64,000 bases of DNA from Zhongshania aliphaticivorans (GCF_001586255.1 NZ_CP014544.1:1395501-1459500); one strand, 5' to 3'. Shown: positions 38,112 to 48,066, counted from the stretch's first letter. Numbers and translations are program-made. The notes: generated from the letters alone by a model not told the origin.

Positions 38112-38693
38112 ATGGAATCTCTATGTGATTTGCTCGCCGATATTCGCGCATGTACGGCCTGCGCTGAGTATTTGCCACTCGGTCCTCGGCCCGTGGTTGT
38201 AGCCGATACCGCCGCAAAAATTCTGATTATTGGCCAAGCACCAGGCACTCGGGTGCACAAAACTGGCATTCCTTGGAATGACCCCTCTGGCGACCGTCTG
38301 CGGCAATGGCTGGGCATGGATCGCGAGCAATTTTATGCCGATCCGCGTCTTGCCATTATGCCCATGGGGTTTTGTTATCCGGGCAAAGCTAAGTCGGGTG
38401 ATTTAGCACCGCGCAAAGAGTGCGCGCCACTATGGCATGAGCGTCTATTGGCCCATATGCCAAAGGTGGAGCTGGTGCTGCTTATTGGCCAATATGCTCA
38501 AGCCTATTATTTGCGTGATAACTTCTCTACATTGACTGAGCGGGTCGCTCAACATCCGTCAAGCCATCGTTTTTTCCCCTTGCCCCACCCCTCGCCGCGC
38601 AATCAGCTGTGGTTAAAGCGCAATCCATGGTTTGATAGCGAAGTTGTGCCGCGATTGCGGGCGCGAGTACACCGTATTTTGGAGAAAAAATGA
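38112..38693 (+). CDS. Uracil-DNA glycosylase superfamily protein
   Basis: 193 aa. Motif A is IIGQAPGTRVHKTGIPW near residue 40 and motif B is LPHPSPRNQLW near 157, as in the small UDG-like family. Two cysteines in ACTACAEYLP near the N-terminus recall iron-sulfur UDGs, but the remaining cluster cysteines are not clearly placed. The ATG at 38112 is preferred over 38070 because GGGGC lies before it and the family starts here. The stop overlaps the NUDIX start by 4 bases, so both are one unit for nucleic acid or nucleotide sanitation. Confidence 0.82.
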   Translation: MESLCDLLADIRACTACAEYLPLGPRPVVVADTAAKILIIGQAPGTRVHKTGIPWNDPSGDRLRQWLGMDREQFYADPRLAIMPMGFCYPGKAKSGDLAPRKECAPLWHERLLAHMPKVELVLLIGQYAQAYYLRDNFSTLTERVAQHPSSHRFFPLPHPSPRNQLWLKRNPWFDSEVVPRLRARVHRILEKK

Positions 38694-39286
38694 GTAAAGT
38701 TTTGGGTCCTTGGCAGCAGCTTAGTTGTCATCAAGTTTATGAGAACCCCTGGTTGCGGCTCGAACATCACGAGGTGAAAACACCGGCCAATACAGATGGA
38801 ATTTACGGCAAGATTTGTTTTAAAAATATTGCCGTTGGCATTGTGGCTATTGATGACGAGGGCTATACCTATTTAGTGAAACAATACCGCTACCCGCTAG
38901 CCCAAGACAGTTGGGAAATTCCTGAGGGCGGTTGCCCATTGGCCAGTAACCCCCTTGACGCGGCGCGTCGCGAACTGCTGGAAGAAACCGGTCTGTCGGC
39001 GGGGCAGTGGTTTGCGCTGCAAAATTTGCACACCTCAAACTCGGTTACTGACGAATGCGCTGAGGTTTTTATTGCGACGGGCTTGAGCCAGGGTGAGCAA
39101 TACCTAGAGGAGACAGAAGATATTCAAGTGGCGCGGCTACCGCTAACTGAGGCTGTTGCAATGGCCTTAGATGGGCGTATAACAGATGCTATTAGTGTTG
39201 CTGCACTGCTAAAAACACATATATTACTCAGTCAATTTAACGGTGTTACCAAGGATTTTTTTGCGTCGATGCCAGCTGTCTCCTAG
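38690..39286 (+). CDS. NUDIX hydrolase (ADP-ribose pyrophosphatase-like)
   Basis: 198 aa. The NUDIX box is near residues 85-107: a glycine pair, then RRELLEETGL. The catalytic REUxEE core is intact, but the first Glu of the classical GX5E part is replaced by Ser (GGCPLASNPLDAARRELLEE). The upstream VKQYRYPLAQDSWEIPEGG is typical of the ADP-ribose pyrophosphatase/NudF-type subfamily, which cleaves nucleoside diphosphate sugars. Translationally coupled to the UDG-like gene (ATGA overlap). Confidence 0.87.
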   Translation: MSKVLGPWQQLSCHQVYENPWLRLEHHEVKTPANTDGIYGKICFKNIAVGIVAIDDEGYTYLVKQYRYPLAQDSWEIPEGGCPLASNPLDAARRELLEETGLSAGQWFALQNLHTSNSVTDECAEVFIATGLSQGEQYLEETEDIQVARLPLTEAVAMALDGRITDAISVAALLKTHILLSQFNGVTKDFFASMPAVS

Positions 39287-39352
39287 TTCCCAGCCGTGAA
39301 CGCGTTGGCAGGTGAATCGACAAACCGGGAATGTTAAACAAGGGAGTTTGCA

Positions 39353-39949
39353 ATGAAGAATAATCATTTATTGAGTAATGCCTACCGGTTTTTTCTCGGT
39401 GCTGGTCTCGCACTACTGCTTAGCGCGCCGGCTGCATTGGCTGCGTCTGCGGATGCTAGCGCGAGCGTTGGTTTCACTAAGGAGCAGGTTTTGGCCAAGG
39501 CCGATGGCTTTTTTGGCGAAACTACTGCGGGCTTGGCCAAAGCCATAGAAAAGCTGTTTGCCGAACAGGGTAGTCCCAATGCGGTTATTTATGGTGAAGA
39601 GGTGTCGGCGGCCATCGGTATTGGCGTTCGCTATGGTCAGGGTGAGGTCGAATTGGCGGGCCGTGCGCCAGAACCAATTTTTTGGCAGGGGCCATCGCTG
39701 GGCTTTGATATGGGGGCTAATGCGGCCAAGGTCTTTACCCTTGTTTACCATTTGGAATCGACAGAGGATCTTATGCAGCGCTTCCCCGGTGTGGACGGCA
39801 GCTTTTATGTGGTAGCGGGGGTGGGCGTCAACTACCAGCAGAGTGGCGAGATGATTTTGGCGCCGATCAGGACCGGCGTTGGTTTGCGTGCCGGTGCCAG
39901 TGTGGGCTATGTGCATTACACCCGTAAAAAGTCGTGGTTGCCGTTTTAA
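39353..39949 (+). CDS. DUF1134 (EipA-like) periplasmic protein
   Basis: 198 aa with a cleavable signal peptide (ending LAASADA near residue 34). The remainder is a DUF1134 domain: FGETTAGLAKAIEKLFAEQG and GVRYGQGEVEL, a glycine-rich GAGVGVNY-like beta region (VAGVGVNYQQSG) and GASVGYVHYTRK at the end. The Brucella relative EipA is an envelope-integrity factor with a small beta-barrel fold. Single gene followed by a terminator. Confidence 0.8.
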   Translation: MKNNHLLSNAYRFFLGAGLALLLSAPAALAASADASASVGFTKEQVLAKADGFFGETTAGLAKAIEKLFAEQGSPNAVIYGEEVSAAIGIGVRYGQGEVELAGRAPEPIFWQGPSLGFDMGANAAKVFTLVYHLESTEDLMQRFPGVDGSFYVVAGVGVNYQQSGEMILAPIRTGVGLRAGASVGYVHYTRKKSWLPF

Positions 39950-39956
39950 GGCGGTG

Positions 39957-39994
39957 AACCGAAGGCACTGAGAATTTAGGCGCCTTCGGTTTTT
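39957..39994 (+). terminator. Rho-independent terminator after the DUF1134 gene
   Basis: A 10-bp perfect stem (AACCGAAGGC / GCCTTCGGTT) with a 15-base loop and a TTTTT run. It lies 7 bases after the stop and may also serve the convergent esterase gene. Confidence 0.75.
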
Positions 39995-40011
39995 AATCTA
40001 CGACAGGGTTT

Positions 40012-41340
40012 TTAGGTCTGGGCTTCTACGTCTGTGTTGCGTTCAGTGGCGTCATCAATTATGGCTGTATCAACGTCAGTGACATCCGCAGTTGCCTGCC
40101 CTGATAACGCCTGCAGATGGCGGCGATAAAGCTCGTCTAAATACACGCACAATTGATTAACAACAATTTGCGTGCGCAGCGAAATACCAATTTCAAAGGC
40201 GTGCTGGGCGTCGGGTAATTCTGCATAGGCAACAGGCTGCTCCGAGACCGCCTGCAAGGCTTTATAGAGTTCTTGAGATTCCGCGACCGGTACGAGCGTG
40301 TCGGCCTCGCCGTGAATGATTAAAAAGGGCGGCGCGTCTTTGTGTACCCAATATAACGGGGAAGCCTGACGCCAGAGTTCCGGCTTTTCCGCGCGAGTTT
40401 GTTTTAACACTTTGGCTGAAATCCATTGGCTTAAGGATTCACCGGCACTGCGCTGGTTTTGGCTATTTAAAAAGTCGTATACACCATAGAAAGGTACGCA
40501 GCCTTGTACCTCGGTATTGGCGTCTTCAAAACCGGGCTGAAACTCGGGGGCATTGGCGCTGAGTGCGAGCAAGGTAGACAGGTGGCCGCCAGCAGAGCCG
40601 CCAGTGGCAATGACGAAATCTGGGTTGCCGCCGTAGTCGGCAATATGATCTTTTACCCAGCTAAGTCCGCGCTTGCAGTCAATAATATGTTCTGGAAACG
40701 TTGATCCAGGACTGAGGCGGTATTCAATTGCAACGCATACCCAGCCATTGGCGGCCAATTGGTTCATTAGGGGCAGGGCCTGCTCATTTTTGCTGCCGCA
40801 GTTTTCTAACCAGGCGCCACCATGCATTTGGTAGAGCACGGGGGCATTCTCTGGTAGGTCGTCGCGATGGTAAATGTCGAGTTTTAGCGAGCGACCATTT
40901 ACCGTGCAGTATTCAATGTTTTTGTGTCGCGTTACGCCGGGTAAACGGTAGGCGAAAGGTTTGAGTAAGCGCTTGAAGTCGGGGTTGATTTGCAGTGAAT
41001 CTGAGGTGTTCAGCGGCTGGTCAGGGTTTAGGCCAAGGGCATCTCGCACGGCTTGCGCCATGATGGGTTCGGCGCGCTGGGCACGGAAATAGAATACGCC
41101 AATCGCCAGCCAGCTGCCGAGTGCAATGATTAGTCCGACGGCATCACCGAGGCCGCTGAGTTCGCCAAATAATATAATAAGCACGGTTAATGCGACTTCT
41201 ACGGCAATGACGTGAAGGCCGAACTCGCCAACGATAACACCAAAAATAAAGCTGATTACGCCCAATAGCTCAGGGCTGCGTCGGTAGGGGCGGTAGATAT
41301 TCCATGCCGTCCAAGCCCATATTAAGGATAGTAAAAACAT
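40012..41340 (-). CDS. Membrane-anchored alpha/beta hydrolase (HSL-type esterase)
   Basis: 442 aa. Residues 1-90 hold three hydrophobic helices anchoring the protein in the membrane. The catalytic domain (about 140-405) has the oxyanion motif MHGGAW near 168, the nucleophile Ser in GGSAGG near 254, Asp in HGEADTLVP near 343 and His in DAQHAFEIG near 378, as in the hormone-sensitive lipase family. The C-terminal 40 residues are acidic and probably disordered. Likely an esterase; substrate unknown. Confidence 0.87.
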   Translation of the reverse strand: MFLLSLIWAWTAWNIYRPYRRSPELLGVISFIFGVIVGEFGLHVIAVEVALTVLIILFGELSGLGDAVGLIIALGSWLAIGVFYFRAQRAEPIMAQAVRDALGLNPDQPLNTSDSLQINPDFKRLLKPFAYRLPGVTRHKNIEYCTVNGRSLKLDIYHRDDLPENAPVLYQMHGGAWLENCGSKNEQALPLMNQLAANGWVCVAIEYRLSPGSTFPEHIIDCKRGLSWVKDHIADYGGNPDFVIATGGSAGGHLSTLLALSANAPEFQPGFEDANTEVQGCVPFYGVYDFLNSQNQRSAGESLSQWISAKVLKQTRAEKPELWRQASPLYWVHKDAPPFLIIHGEADTLVPVAESQELYKALQAVSEQPVAYAELPDAQHAFEIGISLRTQIVVNQLCVYLDELYRRHLQALSGQATADVTDVDTAIIDDATERNTDVEAQT

Positions 41341-41420
41341 GATTAAAGGTCTCCGTGAAAGTCGTCGCCATCATAGGCTATGCGTATGATGATCTCTAGC
41401 GCGAGGCAAAATAAGCCCGC

Positions 41421-41930
41421 TTAAACACGGCTAATTTGATACCGAATGGCGATGATGTAGTACAGGGTTTCGCCTTTTGGTGTGACTACTTTTACTTCGT
41501 CGTCCCGTGATTTTCCTAACATGGCTTTGGCGAGGGGCGAATCCATAGATAAGGTGTTTTGGCTTAGGTCAAATTCATCGGGGCCAACAATGCGGTATTC
41601 AAATTCCTTGCCGTCCTCGTCCTCTAGGCTTACCCAAGCGCCAAAATACACTTTATCTTGATTGCTGGGTATTTCAGCGACGACGGTTAGCTCTTCTAGG
41701 CGCTTGCTTAAAAAGCGGACTCGGCTATCAATCTCCCGCAGGCGTCGTTTGCCGTAAATATAGTCGCCGTTCTCGGAGCGGTCACCGTTTTTGGCAGCCT
41801 CATGGACGCTGGCGGTAACTTGGGGGCGTTCAACTTTCCACAATTGACGGACTTCTTCGCGCAGGCGGCGTTCGCCTTCTGGGGTGATGTAGCACGAGCC
41901 TTTGGCGCGAGGAGGGCGGTAACGTGACAT
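41421..41930 (-). CDS. greB: Transcription elongation factor GreB
   Basis: 169 aa. The N-terminal coiled coil (YITPEGERRLREEVRQLW...) carries the tip acidic residues (SENGDYIYGKRRLREID), followed by the C-terminal FKBP-like domain (VYFGAWVSLEDEDG, RIVGPDEFDL, SPLAKAMLGKSRDDEVKV). It rescues backtracked RNA polymerase by stimulating transcript cleavage. The length and the YGKRRLREID signature distinguish GreB from GreA. Confidence 0.93.
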   Translation of the reverse strand: MSRYRPPRAKGSCYITPEGERRLREEVRQLWKVERPQVTASVHEAAKNGDRSENGDYIYGKRRLREIDSRVRFLSKRLEELTVVAEIPSNQDKVYFGAWVSLEDEDGKEFEYRIVGPDEFDLSQNTLSMDSPLAKAMLGKSRDDEVKVVTPKGETLYYIIAIRYQISRV

Positions 41931-42009
41931 ATGGGGTGCTTGCCTGCTGTTTTAGCGAATAATAACGCGCTATGGTAGCGCAGCGAACACTGACAGAGGA
42001 TAGCGAGTA

Positions 42010-42840
42010 ATGAATAAATGTGTGGCGGTGGTGCAATTTGCCCTAGCGATGATGGGGGCGATAAGTCTCAGTAGCCAAGCAGATGTGGCGCTGCACGGCC
42101 AATTAAGCCAGGGCGGCTTGGTGTGGGGCGAGTTGCCAGAGGGCAGTTCAGTAAAGCTTGACGGTAAATCCTTGAAAATTGCAGACAACGGTATTTTTGT
42201 CTTTGGTTTTGATCGCGACGCTAAGCCCGTGTCTTATTTGGAGGTTTGCCGTGCTGAGGCCGTGTGCGAAAAGCAGGCCTTGAATATTACTCAGCGCCAA
42301 TACGATATCCAGCGTATAACGGGGGTGCCTCAAGAAACGGTCACGCCGCCAGCATCCGTGCTTGAACGTATTCGTAAAGAAACCGCCTTGGTTGTTAGGG
42401 CTAGGCAGCAGGATTTTGCCCGCCAAGATTTCACTCAAACCTTTAAATGGCCAGTGCTTGGCCCCATCACGGGTGTATTCGGCTCCCAGCGTGTCTATAA
42501 TGGCAGCCCCGGTCGCCCGCACTATGGCTTGGACATTGCCGCGCCCACGGGTAGCACGGTCTCTGCGCCTATTGATGGCGTGGTCACCTTGGCTCATCCC
42601 GATATGTTTTATTCGGGCGGCACCTTGATTATCGATCATGGTATGGGGGTTTCATCGACCTTTATCCACTTAAGCAAGGTGTTGGTTGAGGTCGGGCAGC
42701 ACGTGAAGCAGGGCGATGCTATTGCCGAAGTTGGTGCCACCGGTCGAGCCACTGGCCCCCATCTCGATTGGCGAATGAACTGGGCTGGGCAGCGCTTAGA
42801 CCCTGCGCTGCTTATGGGGCCGATGCCCGCAGCTAAATAG
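42010..42840 (+). CDS. M23 (LytM-like) peptidase with altered HxH motif
   Basis: 276 aa with a signal peptide (about residues 1-24). Residues 25-110 form an N-terminal beta domain. The M23 domain has the first metal motif HYGLDIAAP (His/Asp near 173-177) and FIHLSK near 217, but the usual terminal HxH is HLDW in GPHLDWRMNW, so the third zinc ligand is Asp instead of His. This variant is recurrent in some proteobacterial M23 proteins; it may still bind zinc or may be a regulatory pseudoenzyme for amidases. Probable cell-wall endopeptidase. Confidence 0.85.
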   Translation: MNKCVAVVQFALAMMGAISLSSQADVALHGQLSQGGLVWGELPEGSSVKLDGKSLKIADNGIFVFGFDRDAKPVSYLEVCRAEAVCEKQALNITQRQYDIQRITGVPQETVTPPASVLERIRKETALVVRARQQDFARQDFTQTFKWPVLGPITGVFGSQRVYNGSPGRPHYGLDIAAPTGSTVSAPIDGVVTLAHPDMFYSGGTLIIDHGMGVSSTFIHLSKVLVEVGQHVKQGDAIAEVGATGRATGPHLDWRMNWAGQRLDPALLMGPMPAAK

Positions 42841-42897
42841 CAAACAGCGCCGGTAGTGGGCAAACAAAAGACAGACATACATTGAGAGCGGTAGAAG

Positions 42898-43083
42898 ATG
42901 ATTGATAAGAAATTGCTAGAAATATTGGTGTGCCCAGTCAGTAAGGCGCCGCTGGAGTATGATCAGAAGCGCAATGAGCTAGTCTGCAAAGCCAGTGGTT
43001 TAGCCTACCCCATTCGCGATGGCATTCCGGTGATGCTGGAATCAGAAGCCCGGGTTTTGACTACCGACGAGAAACTAGGCTAA
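42898..43083 (+). CDS. Trm112-family small protein (YcaR-like)
   Basis: 61 aa. [21 protein letters not shown] and [13 protein letters not shown] are typical of bacterial Trm112/YcaR proteins. The canonical CPxC zinc knuckle reads CPVS, and only Cys12 and Cys30 remain, so zinc binding is probably lost. Relatives act as small partners of methyltransferases in eukaryotes and archaea; the bacterial role is unclear. GAGAGCGGTAGAAG precedes the ATG. Confidence 0.85.
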   Translation: MIDKKLLEILVCPVSKAPLEYDQKRNELVCKASGLAYPIRDGIPVMLESEARVLTTDEKLG

Positions 43084-43253
43084 ACAAGTCTGTAGCTTAA
43101 AATGCGGTGTCATTTTCGGACTTGTAAGCCTGAATACACACCCTACTAATTTCGTTATACTTGCCGTTTTTTTACCGCCGTTTACGCCATGCTTACCGAA
43201 GCAGTGGGCGTGGCGGTAAAAGCCGTTGTTGCCCACGGAGTGAGAGAGTTCCC

Positions 43254-45875
43254 ATGAAAAGCGCCGCCATTCGCGAAGCCTTTATTCGTTATTTTGAAAA
43301 CAAGGCTCACACCCACGTGGCCAGCAGCTCGCTGGTGCCGGGTAATGATCCCACCTTGTTATTTACCAATGCCGGTATGGTGCAGTTTAAAGACGCCTTT
43401 CTGGGCAGAGAAAAGCGGGGCTATGTTCGCGCGGTGAGTTCGCAGCGCTGTGTGCGCGCTGGCGGCAAGCACAATGACCTAGAAAACGTGGGTTACACCG
43501 CTCGCCACCACACCTTTTTTGAAATGCTGGGCAACTTCAGTTTTGGCGATTACTTTAAACACGACGCCATTAAATTTGCCTGGGAATTTTTAACCTCGCC
43601 CGAGTGGATGGGCATTCCCACCGAAAAGCTCTGGGTAACAGTTTACGCCGACGATGACGAAGCCTACCAAATCTGGAATGAGCAGATGGGTGTGCCCGCC
43701 GAGCGTATGGTGCGTATCGGCGACAATAAAGGCGGCAAATACGCCTCTGACAACTTCTGGTCGATGGGCGACACCGGCCCTTGCGGCCCCTGCACCGAGA
43801 TTTTTTACGACCACGGCGCCGACGTAGCGGGTGGCCCGCCGGGCAGCCCCGACGAAGACGGCGACCGCTATATCGAAATTTGGAACAATGTGTTCATGCA
43901 GTTTAACCGCGACGCTGATGGCACGATGACGCCATTGCCTGCGCCCTCGGTGGATACCGGTATGGGCCTAGAGCGTATTTCTGCGGTGATGCAGGGCGTG
44001 CACAGCAATTACGAAATTGATTTGTTCCAAAACCTCATTAAAGCCACCGCCGCAGTGCTTAATGTGAGTGATATCGAACACACTTCGCTGCGCGTGATTG
44101 CCGACCATATTCGCTCCTGTGCCTTCCTTGTGTCGGACGGTGTTATCCCGTCTAACGAGGGGCGTGGCTATGTATTGCGGCGGATTATTCGCCGCGCTGC
44201 CCGCCATGGTAATAAATTGGGCGCCGAGAAAGCCTTCTTCCACAAGTTGGTAGCACCCTTGACGCTGGAAATGGGCGAAGCCTATCCAGAGCTAGTGACT
44301 CGTCAGGCGCAAATTGAAAAAGTATTGCTGCAGGAAGAAGAGCAGTTTGCCAAAACCCTCGATCAGGGTATGAAGATTCTTGAGCAGGATTTACAAGGTT
44401 TAAGCGGCAAGCAGATTCCTGGCGACACCGTATTCCGGCTCTACGACACCTATGGCTTCCCCGTTGACCTCACGGCCGACATTGCTCGCGAGCAAGGTTT
44501 GAGCCTGGATATGGACGGTTTCGAGCAAGCGATGAATGCCCAGCGCGAGCGCGCGCGTTCAGCCTCTAATTTTAAAGTCGACTTGAGTTCAGAGCTTAAT
44601 ATTGACGGTGAAACGGCATTTTGTGGCTATCAGAGCTTAGTTGACGAGGGCGCAGTTGTTGCCTTACTGCAAGATGGTCAGCGGGTAGCGTCCTTAAAAG
44701 AGGGTGACGCTGGTGTCATCATTCTGGATCAAACCCCGTTTTACGGGGAATCTGGCGGGCAGGCTGGCGATGCCGGTGTGCTTAGCGCCAATGGCGTGCG
44801 CTTTGAAGTGCGTGACACCCATAAATCTGCTGGTCATCACTTACATCACGGTGTGGTTGTTAGCGGCGCAATTAACGAAGGCGACCGCCTGCAAGCCGAA
44901 GTCGACAATAATATTCGCCAGGCAACAGCGCTGAATCACTCAGCAACCCATTTGCTGCACGCGGCATTGCGTCAGGTGTTGGGTGAGCACGTTGGTCAGA
45001 AGGGCTCATTGGTCGATGCCCAGCGTCTGCGTTTTGACTTCTCGCACTTTGAAGGCGTGAGTAACGAACAGCTCGCCGAAATTGAAGCCTTGGTCAATCA
45101 GCAAATTCGTCAGAACAGTGCTGTGCAGACCGAAATTATGGATATGGATGGCGCGGCCAAGCGTGGCGCCATGATGCTGTTTGGCGAGAAATATGGCGAC
45201 GAAGTTCGGGTGCTCAGCATGGGCGGTGATTTCTCTGTCGAACTTTGTGGCGGCACCCATGTGCAGCGCACCGGCGATATTGGCCTGATGCGTATTGTTG
45301 CCGAGTCGGGTATCGCGGCTGGTGTGCGTCGTATAGAAGCGGTGACAGGCGCCACGGCGCTGGCTGCCTTCGAGCAAGCTGAAAGTGAATTGGGCCAATT
45401 GGCAAGCTTGCTTAAGACCGGCCGTGACAAGCTCGGTGACAAGATTCAACAGCTATTGGCGCAGCAAAAGCAGCTAGAAAAAGAAGTCTCGGCACTAAAA
45501 GGCAAATTGGCGAGTTCGACGGGTGACGACTTGCTTAATCAGCTAGAAGATATTGCAGGCGTGAAGGTGTTGGCGACCACGTTAGACGGCGCTGACGCAA
45601 AAACCTTAAGAGACACCCTCGATCAGCTTAAAAACAAGCTAGGCTCTGGTGTGATACTGCTCGCGGCGGACGATGGCGGCAAAGTGGCATTGGCGGCGGG
45701 TGTGACCAAAGACCTAACCAGTCGCTTTAAAGCCGGTGAAATTATGAAGCTGGCGGCAGAGGCGGTTGGCGGTAAAGGCGGTGGCCGGCCCGATATGGCT
45801 CAGGGTGGTGGTGTCGATGTCGCCGCCATTCCCGCTGCACTGCAAGCGGTGCGGGACTACTGCGCGGCAAAATAG
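43254..45875 (+). CDS. alaS: Alanyl-tRNA synthetase
   Basis: 873 aa. From the ATG at 43254 (GGAGTGAGAGAG upstream) it begins [20 protein letters not shown], as in E. coli AlaRS. The class II catalytic core (to about 460) includes the [13 protein letters not shown] motif. The editing domain has [12 protein letters not shown] near 563 and the zinc cysteine/histidine CGGTH near 665, and a C-terminal DHHA1-type domain ends with [14 protein letters not shown]. The longer frame from 43161 adds 31 residues without family resemblance. Followed by lysC as in Pseudomonas. Confidence 0.97.
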   Translation: MKSAAIREAFIRYFENKAHTHVASSSLVPGNDPTLLFTNAGMVQFKDAFLGREKRGYVRAVSSQRCVRAGGKHNDLENVGYTARHHTFFEMLGNFSFGDYFKHDAIKFAWEFLTSPEWMGIPTEKLWVTVYADDDEAYQIWNEQMGVPAERMVRIGDNKGGKYASDNFWSMGDTGPCGPCTEIFYDHGADVAGGPPGSPDEDGDRYIEIWNNVFMQFNRDADGTMTPLPAPSVDTGMGLERISAVMQGVHSNYEIDLFQNLIKATAAVLNVSDIEHTSLRVIADHIRSCAFLVSDGVIPSNEGRGYVLRRIIRRAARHGNKLGAEKAFFHKLVAPLTLEMGEAYPELVTRQAQIEKVLLQEEEQFAKTLDQGMKILEQDLQGLSGKQIPGDTVFRLYDTYGFPVDLTADIAREQGLSLDMDGFEQAMNAQRERARSASNFKVDLSSELNIDGETAFCGYQSLVDEGAVVALLQDGQRVASLKEGDAGVIILDQTPFYGESGGQAGDAGVLSANGVRFEVRDTHKSAGHHLHHGVVVSGAINEGDRLQAEVDNNIRQATALNHSATHLLHAALRQVLGEHVGQKGSLVDAQRLRFDFSHFEGVSNEQLAEIEALVNQQIRQNSAVQTEIMDMDGAAKRGAMMLFGEKYGDEVRVLSMGGDFSVELCGGTHVQRTGDIGLMRIVAESGIAAGVRRIEAVTGATALAAFEQAESELGQLASLLKTGRDKLGDKIQQLLAQQKQLEKEVSALKGKLASSTGDDLLNQLEDIAGVKVLATTLDGADAKTLRDTLDQLKNKLGSGVILLAADDGGKVALAAGVTKDLTSRFKAGEIMKLAAEAVGGKGGGRPDMAQGGGVDVAAIPAALQAVRDYCAAK

Positions 45876-46008
45876 GCCCTCGGCTGACTCCACTGGGCGC
45901 AAAAACTACGTAAATCACGTATAGCGGCCAGTGGGTCATTTCCTTTAAATTTGATCTGGTGTTTAATGAGCGCCCTTTGGTATGGGCGTTTATTAGCAGA
46001 AGCGAATC

Positions 46009-47238
46009 ATGAGTCTAATAGTTCAAAAATTTGGTGGTACTTCGGTAGGCACTGTTGAGCGGATTAAAGCGGTAGCCCAAAAGGTTGCTGGTTTTCGTGA
46101 GCGGGGCCACGACATTATCGTTGTTGTGTCGGCGATGAGTGGTGAAACTAACCGCTTAATCGAGTTGGCAAAAGCGATGCAAGCGGAACCCACGCCGCGT
46201 GAGCTAGATGTATTAGTGTCCACCGGCGAGCAGGTGACTATCTCGCTATTGTGCATGGCACTGCATGAGCTGGGGCAGGGTGCGAAATCCTATACGGGTA
46301 CCCAGGTGCGGATATTAACGGATGAAGCGCACACCAAGGCGCGCATTCGCGACATCGATGATGCTAAGATCCGCGCGGATCTTGCTGAGGGCAACGTGGT
46401 TGTTGTCGCTGGTTTTCAGGGCGTTGATGAAAACGGCAATATAACCACCCTAGGTCGCGGTGGTTCAGATACCACGGGGGTAGCCTTAGCTGCGGCGCTA
46501 AAAGCCGATGAATGCCAAATTTATACTGATGTGGATGGGGTCTATACCACGGACCCGAGGGTGGTGAGTAATGCCCGCCGCTTGAATCGTATTACTTTTG
46601 AAGAAATGCTGGAAATGGCCAGCTTGGGTTCTAAAGTATTACAGATACGCTCAGTTGAATTTGCTGGTAAGTACAATGTGCCTTTACGGGTATTGCATGC
46701 TTTCCAGGATGGGCCAGGGACATTGATTAGCTTAGAGGAAGACTCGGATATGGAAAACCCGGCAATTTCGGGCATTGCGTTCACCCGTGATGAAGCAAAG
46801 ATTACTGTATTAGGCGTACCGGATACCCCAGGTTTGGCCTACCAAATCTTGGGCCCGGTAAGCGATGCGAATATCGAAGTCGACGTGATTGTTCAAAACG
46901 TTGCCGAAGATAATACGACTGATCTGACTTTTACAGTCAGTCGTGGAGATATGGCAAGGACTGAAGCCATTGTGCGCAAACTGGTGAAACAAACAGGTGC
47001 GCGAGAGGTCAAAACGGATGACAAAATTGCCAAAGTGTCGCTGGTTGGTGTGGGAATGCGTTCTCACGCCGGTATTGCGAGCAAGATGTTCAAAACTTTG
47101 GCAGAGGAGTCAATTAATATTCAGCTTATCACAACCTCGGAAATAAAAATTTCAGTGGTCATTGATGAGAAATATTTGGAGCTAGCCGTTCGCTCGCTGC
47201 ATGCAGCTTTCGAACTGGATACGGAGCCCAGTATTTAA
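46009..47238 (+). CDS. lysC: Aspartate kinase
   Basis: 409 aa monofunctional aspartokinase catalysing the first step to lysine, threonine and methionine. The N-terminal kinase motif is [11 protein letters not shown], with [18 protein letters not shown] near residue 147 and two ACT domains after about 260 ([63 protein letters not shown]). An internal start for the beta subunit is usual in this family. No lysine riboswitch is seen in the 133 bases upstream. Confidence 0.96.
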   Translation: MSLIVQKFGGTSVGTVERIKAVAQKVAGFRERGHDIIVVVSAMSGETNRLIELAKAMQAEPTPRELDVLVSTGEQVTISLLCMALHELGQGAKSYTGTQVRILTDEAHTKARIRDIDDAKIRADLAEGNVVVVAGFQGVDENGNITTLGRGGSDTTGVALAAALKADECQIYTDVDGVYTTDPRVVSNARRLNRITFEEMLEMASLGSKVLQIRSVEFAGKYNVPLRVLHAFQDGPGTLISLEEDSDMENPAISGIAFTRDEAKITVLGVPDTPGLAYQILGPVSDANIEVDVIVQNVAEDNTTDLTFTVSRGDMARTEAIVRKLVKQTGAREVKTDDKIAKVSLVGVGMRSHAGIASKMFKTLAEESINIQLITTSEIKISVVIDEKYLELAVRSLHAAFELDTEPSI

Positions 47239-47318
47239 TTTATTTACGCTATTTTCGCTGTGTTGCACAAGGATTCGCACCAGGGTTTTGCGTTGGGCTC
47301 TTACAAGGAGATGCCATA

Positions 47319-47501
47319 ATGTTAATTTTAACTCGTCGTATTGGTGAGACCTTGATGGTTGGTGATGAAGTCACGGTGACTGTTTTAGGTGTAAAGGGAA
47401 ATCAAGTTCGTTTAGGTGTTAATGCGCCTAAAGATATTGCGGTACACCGTGAAGAAATTTACGACCGTATCCAAAATGAGAGCAATGGAAACAAGGAATA
47501 A
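47319..47501 (+). CDS. csrA: Carbon storage regulator CsrA/RsmA
   Basis: 60 aa RNA-binding translational regulator: [48 protein letters not shown], with the functional L4, R44 and the VHREE motif in place. AAGGAG precedes the ATG. The lysC-csrA-tRNA-Ser order is the same as in Pseudomonas rsmA. Confidence 0.97.
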   Translation: MLILTRRIGETLMVGDEVTVTVLGVKGNQVRLGVNAPKDIAVHREEIYDRIQNESNGNKE

Positions 47502-47633
47502 AGCGAAAAAAGCCGTTTAGGCCTTTGCTTATTTCCTGAGTGTGGTATTATGCCGCCCGATTCGTTGAACAGCGCTATGTGCTGATTAACGCTCTACTTT
47601 TTCAAGCCTAGCTTGTTTAAGTGGGAAATTTCC

Positions 47634-47726
47634 GGAGAGGTGGCCGAGTGGCTGAAGGCGCTCCCCTGCTAAGGGAGTATGGGGTTTATAGCCTCATCGA
47701 GGGTTCGAACCCCTCCCTCTCCGCCA
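47634..47726 (+). tRNA. tRNA-Ser (GCU anticodon)
   Basis: The 7-bp acceptor GGAGAGG (47634-47640) pairs with CCTCTCC (47716-47722), with discriminator G and encoded CCA at 47724-47726. The anticodon loop CTGCTAA gives GCU for AGC/AGU codons. A long variable arm (TATGGGGTTTATAGCCTCATC) and the GGTTCGAAC T loop mark a class II serine tRNA. Confidence 0.96.
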
Positions 47727-47731
47727 TTATT

Positions 47732-47763
47732 AAAAAAACCTGCTGATTCAGCAGGTTTTTTTT
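47732..47763 (+). terminator. Rho-independent terminator after tRNA-Ser
   Basis: Stem CCTGCTG / CAGCAGG extended by flanking A/T pairs, with loop ATT and an eight-T run at 47756-47763. Confidence 0.93.
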
Positions 47764-48066
47764 CGCCTGAATGTTTTGGTGTGCCGTTCTGTATACCGAA
47801 AAAATTGTCTCCGTCGCTTATCAATTTCATGCTCAATCTTGATATTGTGCTCAAAACTAGGTTTAGGCTGCTAAGTTACTGAGTTGTAACGATTACGCTC
47901 GTGTAATATTGCACTTCGGAACTCGACCTTTATGACAGACAGTGCTACTTTTTCGCCTTTGCTTTCATGCCTTTGCTTTCATGCCTTTGCTTTCATGCCC
48001 TTGCTTTGCGTATGGAAGTGTCGAATTTTGGTCGAACGCAACTGTTGAACCTATTAGGGAAGTAAT
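47764..48066. other. Intergenic region upstream of the RND efflux operon
   Basis: About 300 bases between the tRNA terminator and the efflux adaptor. It holds the 14-bp tandem repeat listed separately and the promoter of the RND operon; I could not assign -35/-10 boxes with confidence. No regulator gene is adjacent. Confidence 0.4.
47955..48010. repeat. 14-bp tandem repeat, three perfect copies plus one degenerate
   Basis: GCCTTTGCTTTCAT is repeated exactly at 47955, 47969 and 47983, followed by a diverged copy at 47997 (GCCCTTGCTTTGCG). The array ends 56 bases before the RND adaptor start codon. Confidence 0.95.

Noticed and set aside
43084-43253. Small RNA or hairpin between trm112 and alaS (ACAAGTC/GACTTGT pairing)
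   Set aside because: Only a 7-bp pairing across about 30 bases with no terminator; not enough to call an RNA.
45876-46008. Lysine riboswitch upstream of lysC
   Set aside because: The intergenic region is only 133 bases and lacks the conserved lysine-box segments.
47955-48010. The 14-bp repeats as a CRISPR array
   Set aside because: The units are contiguous with no spacers and too short.
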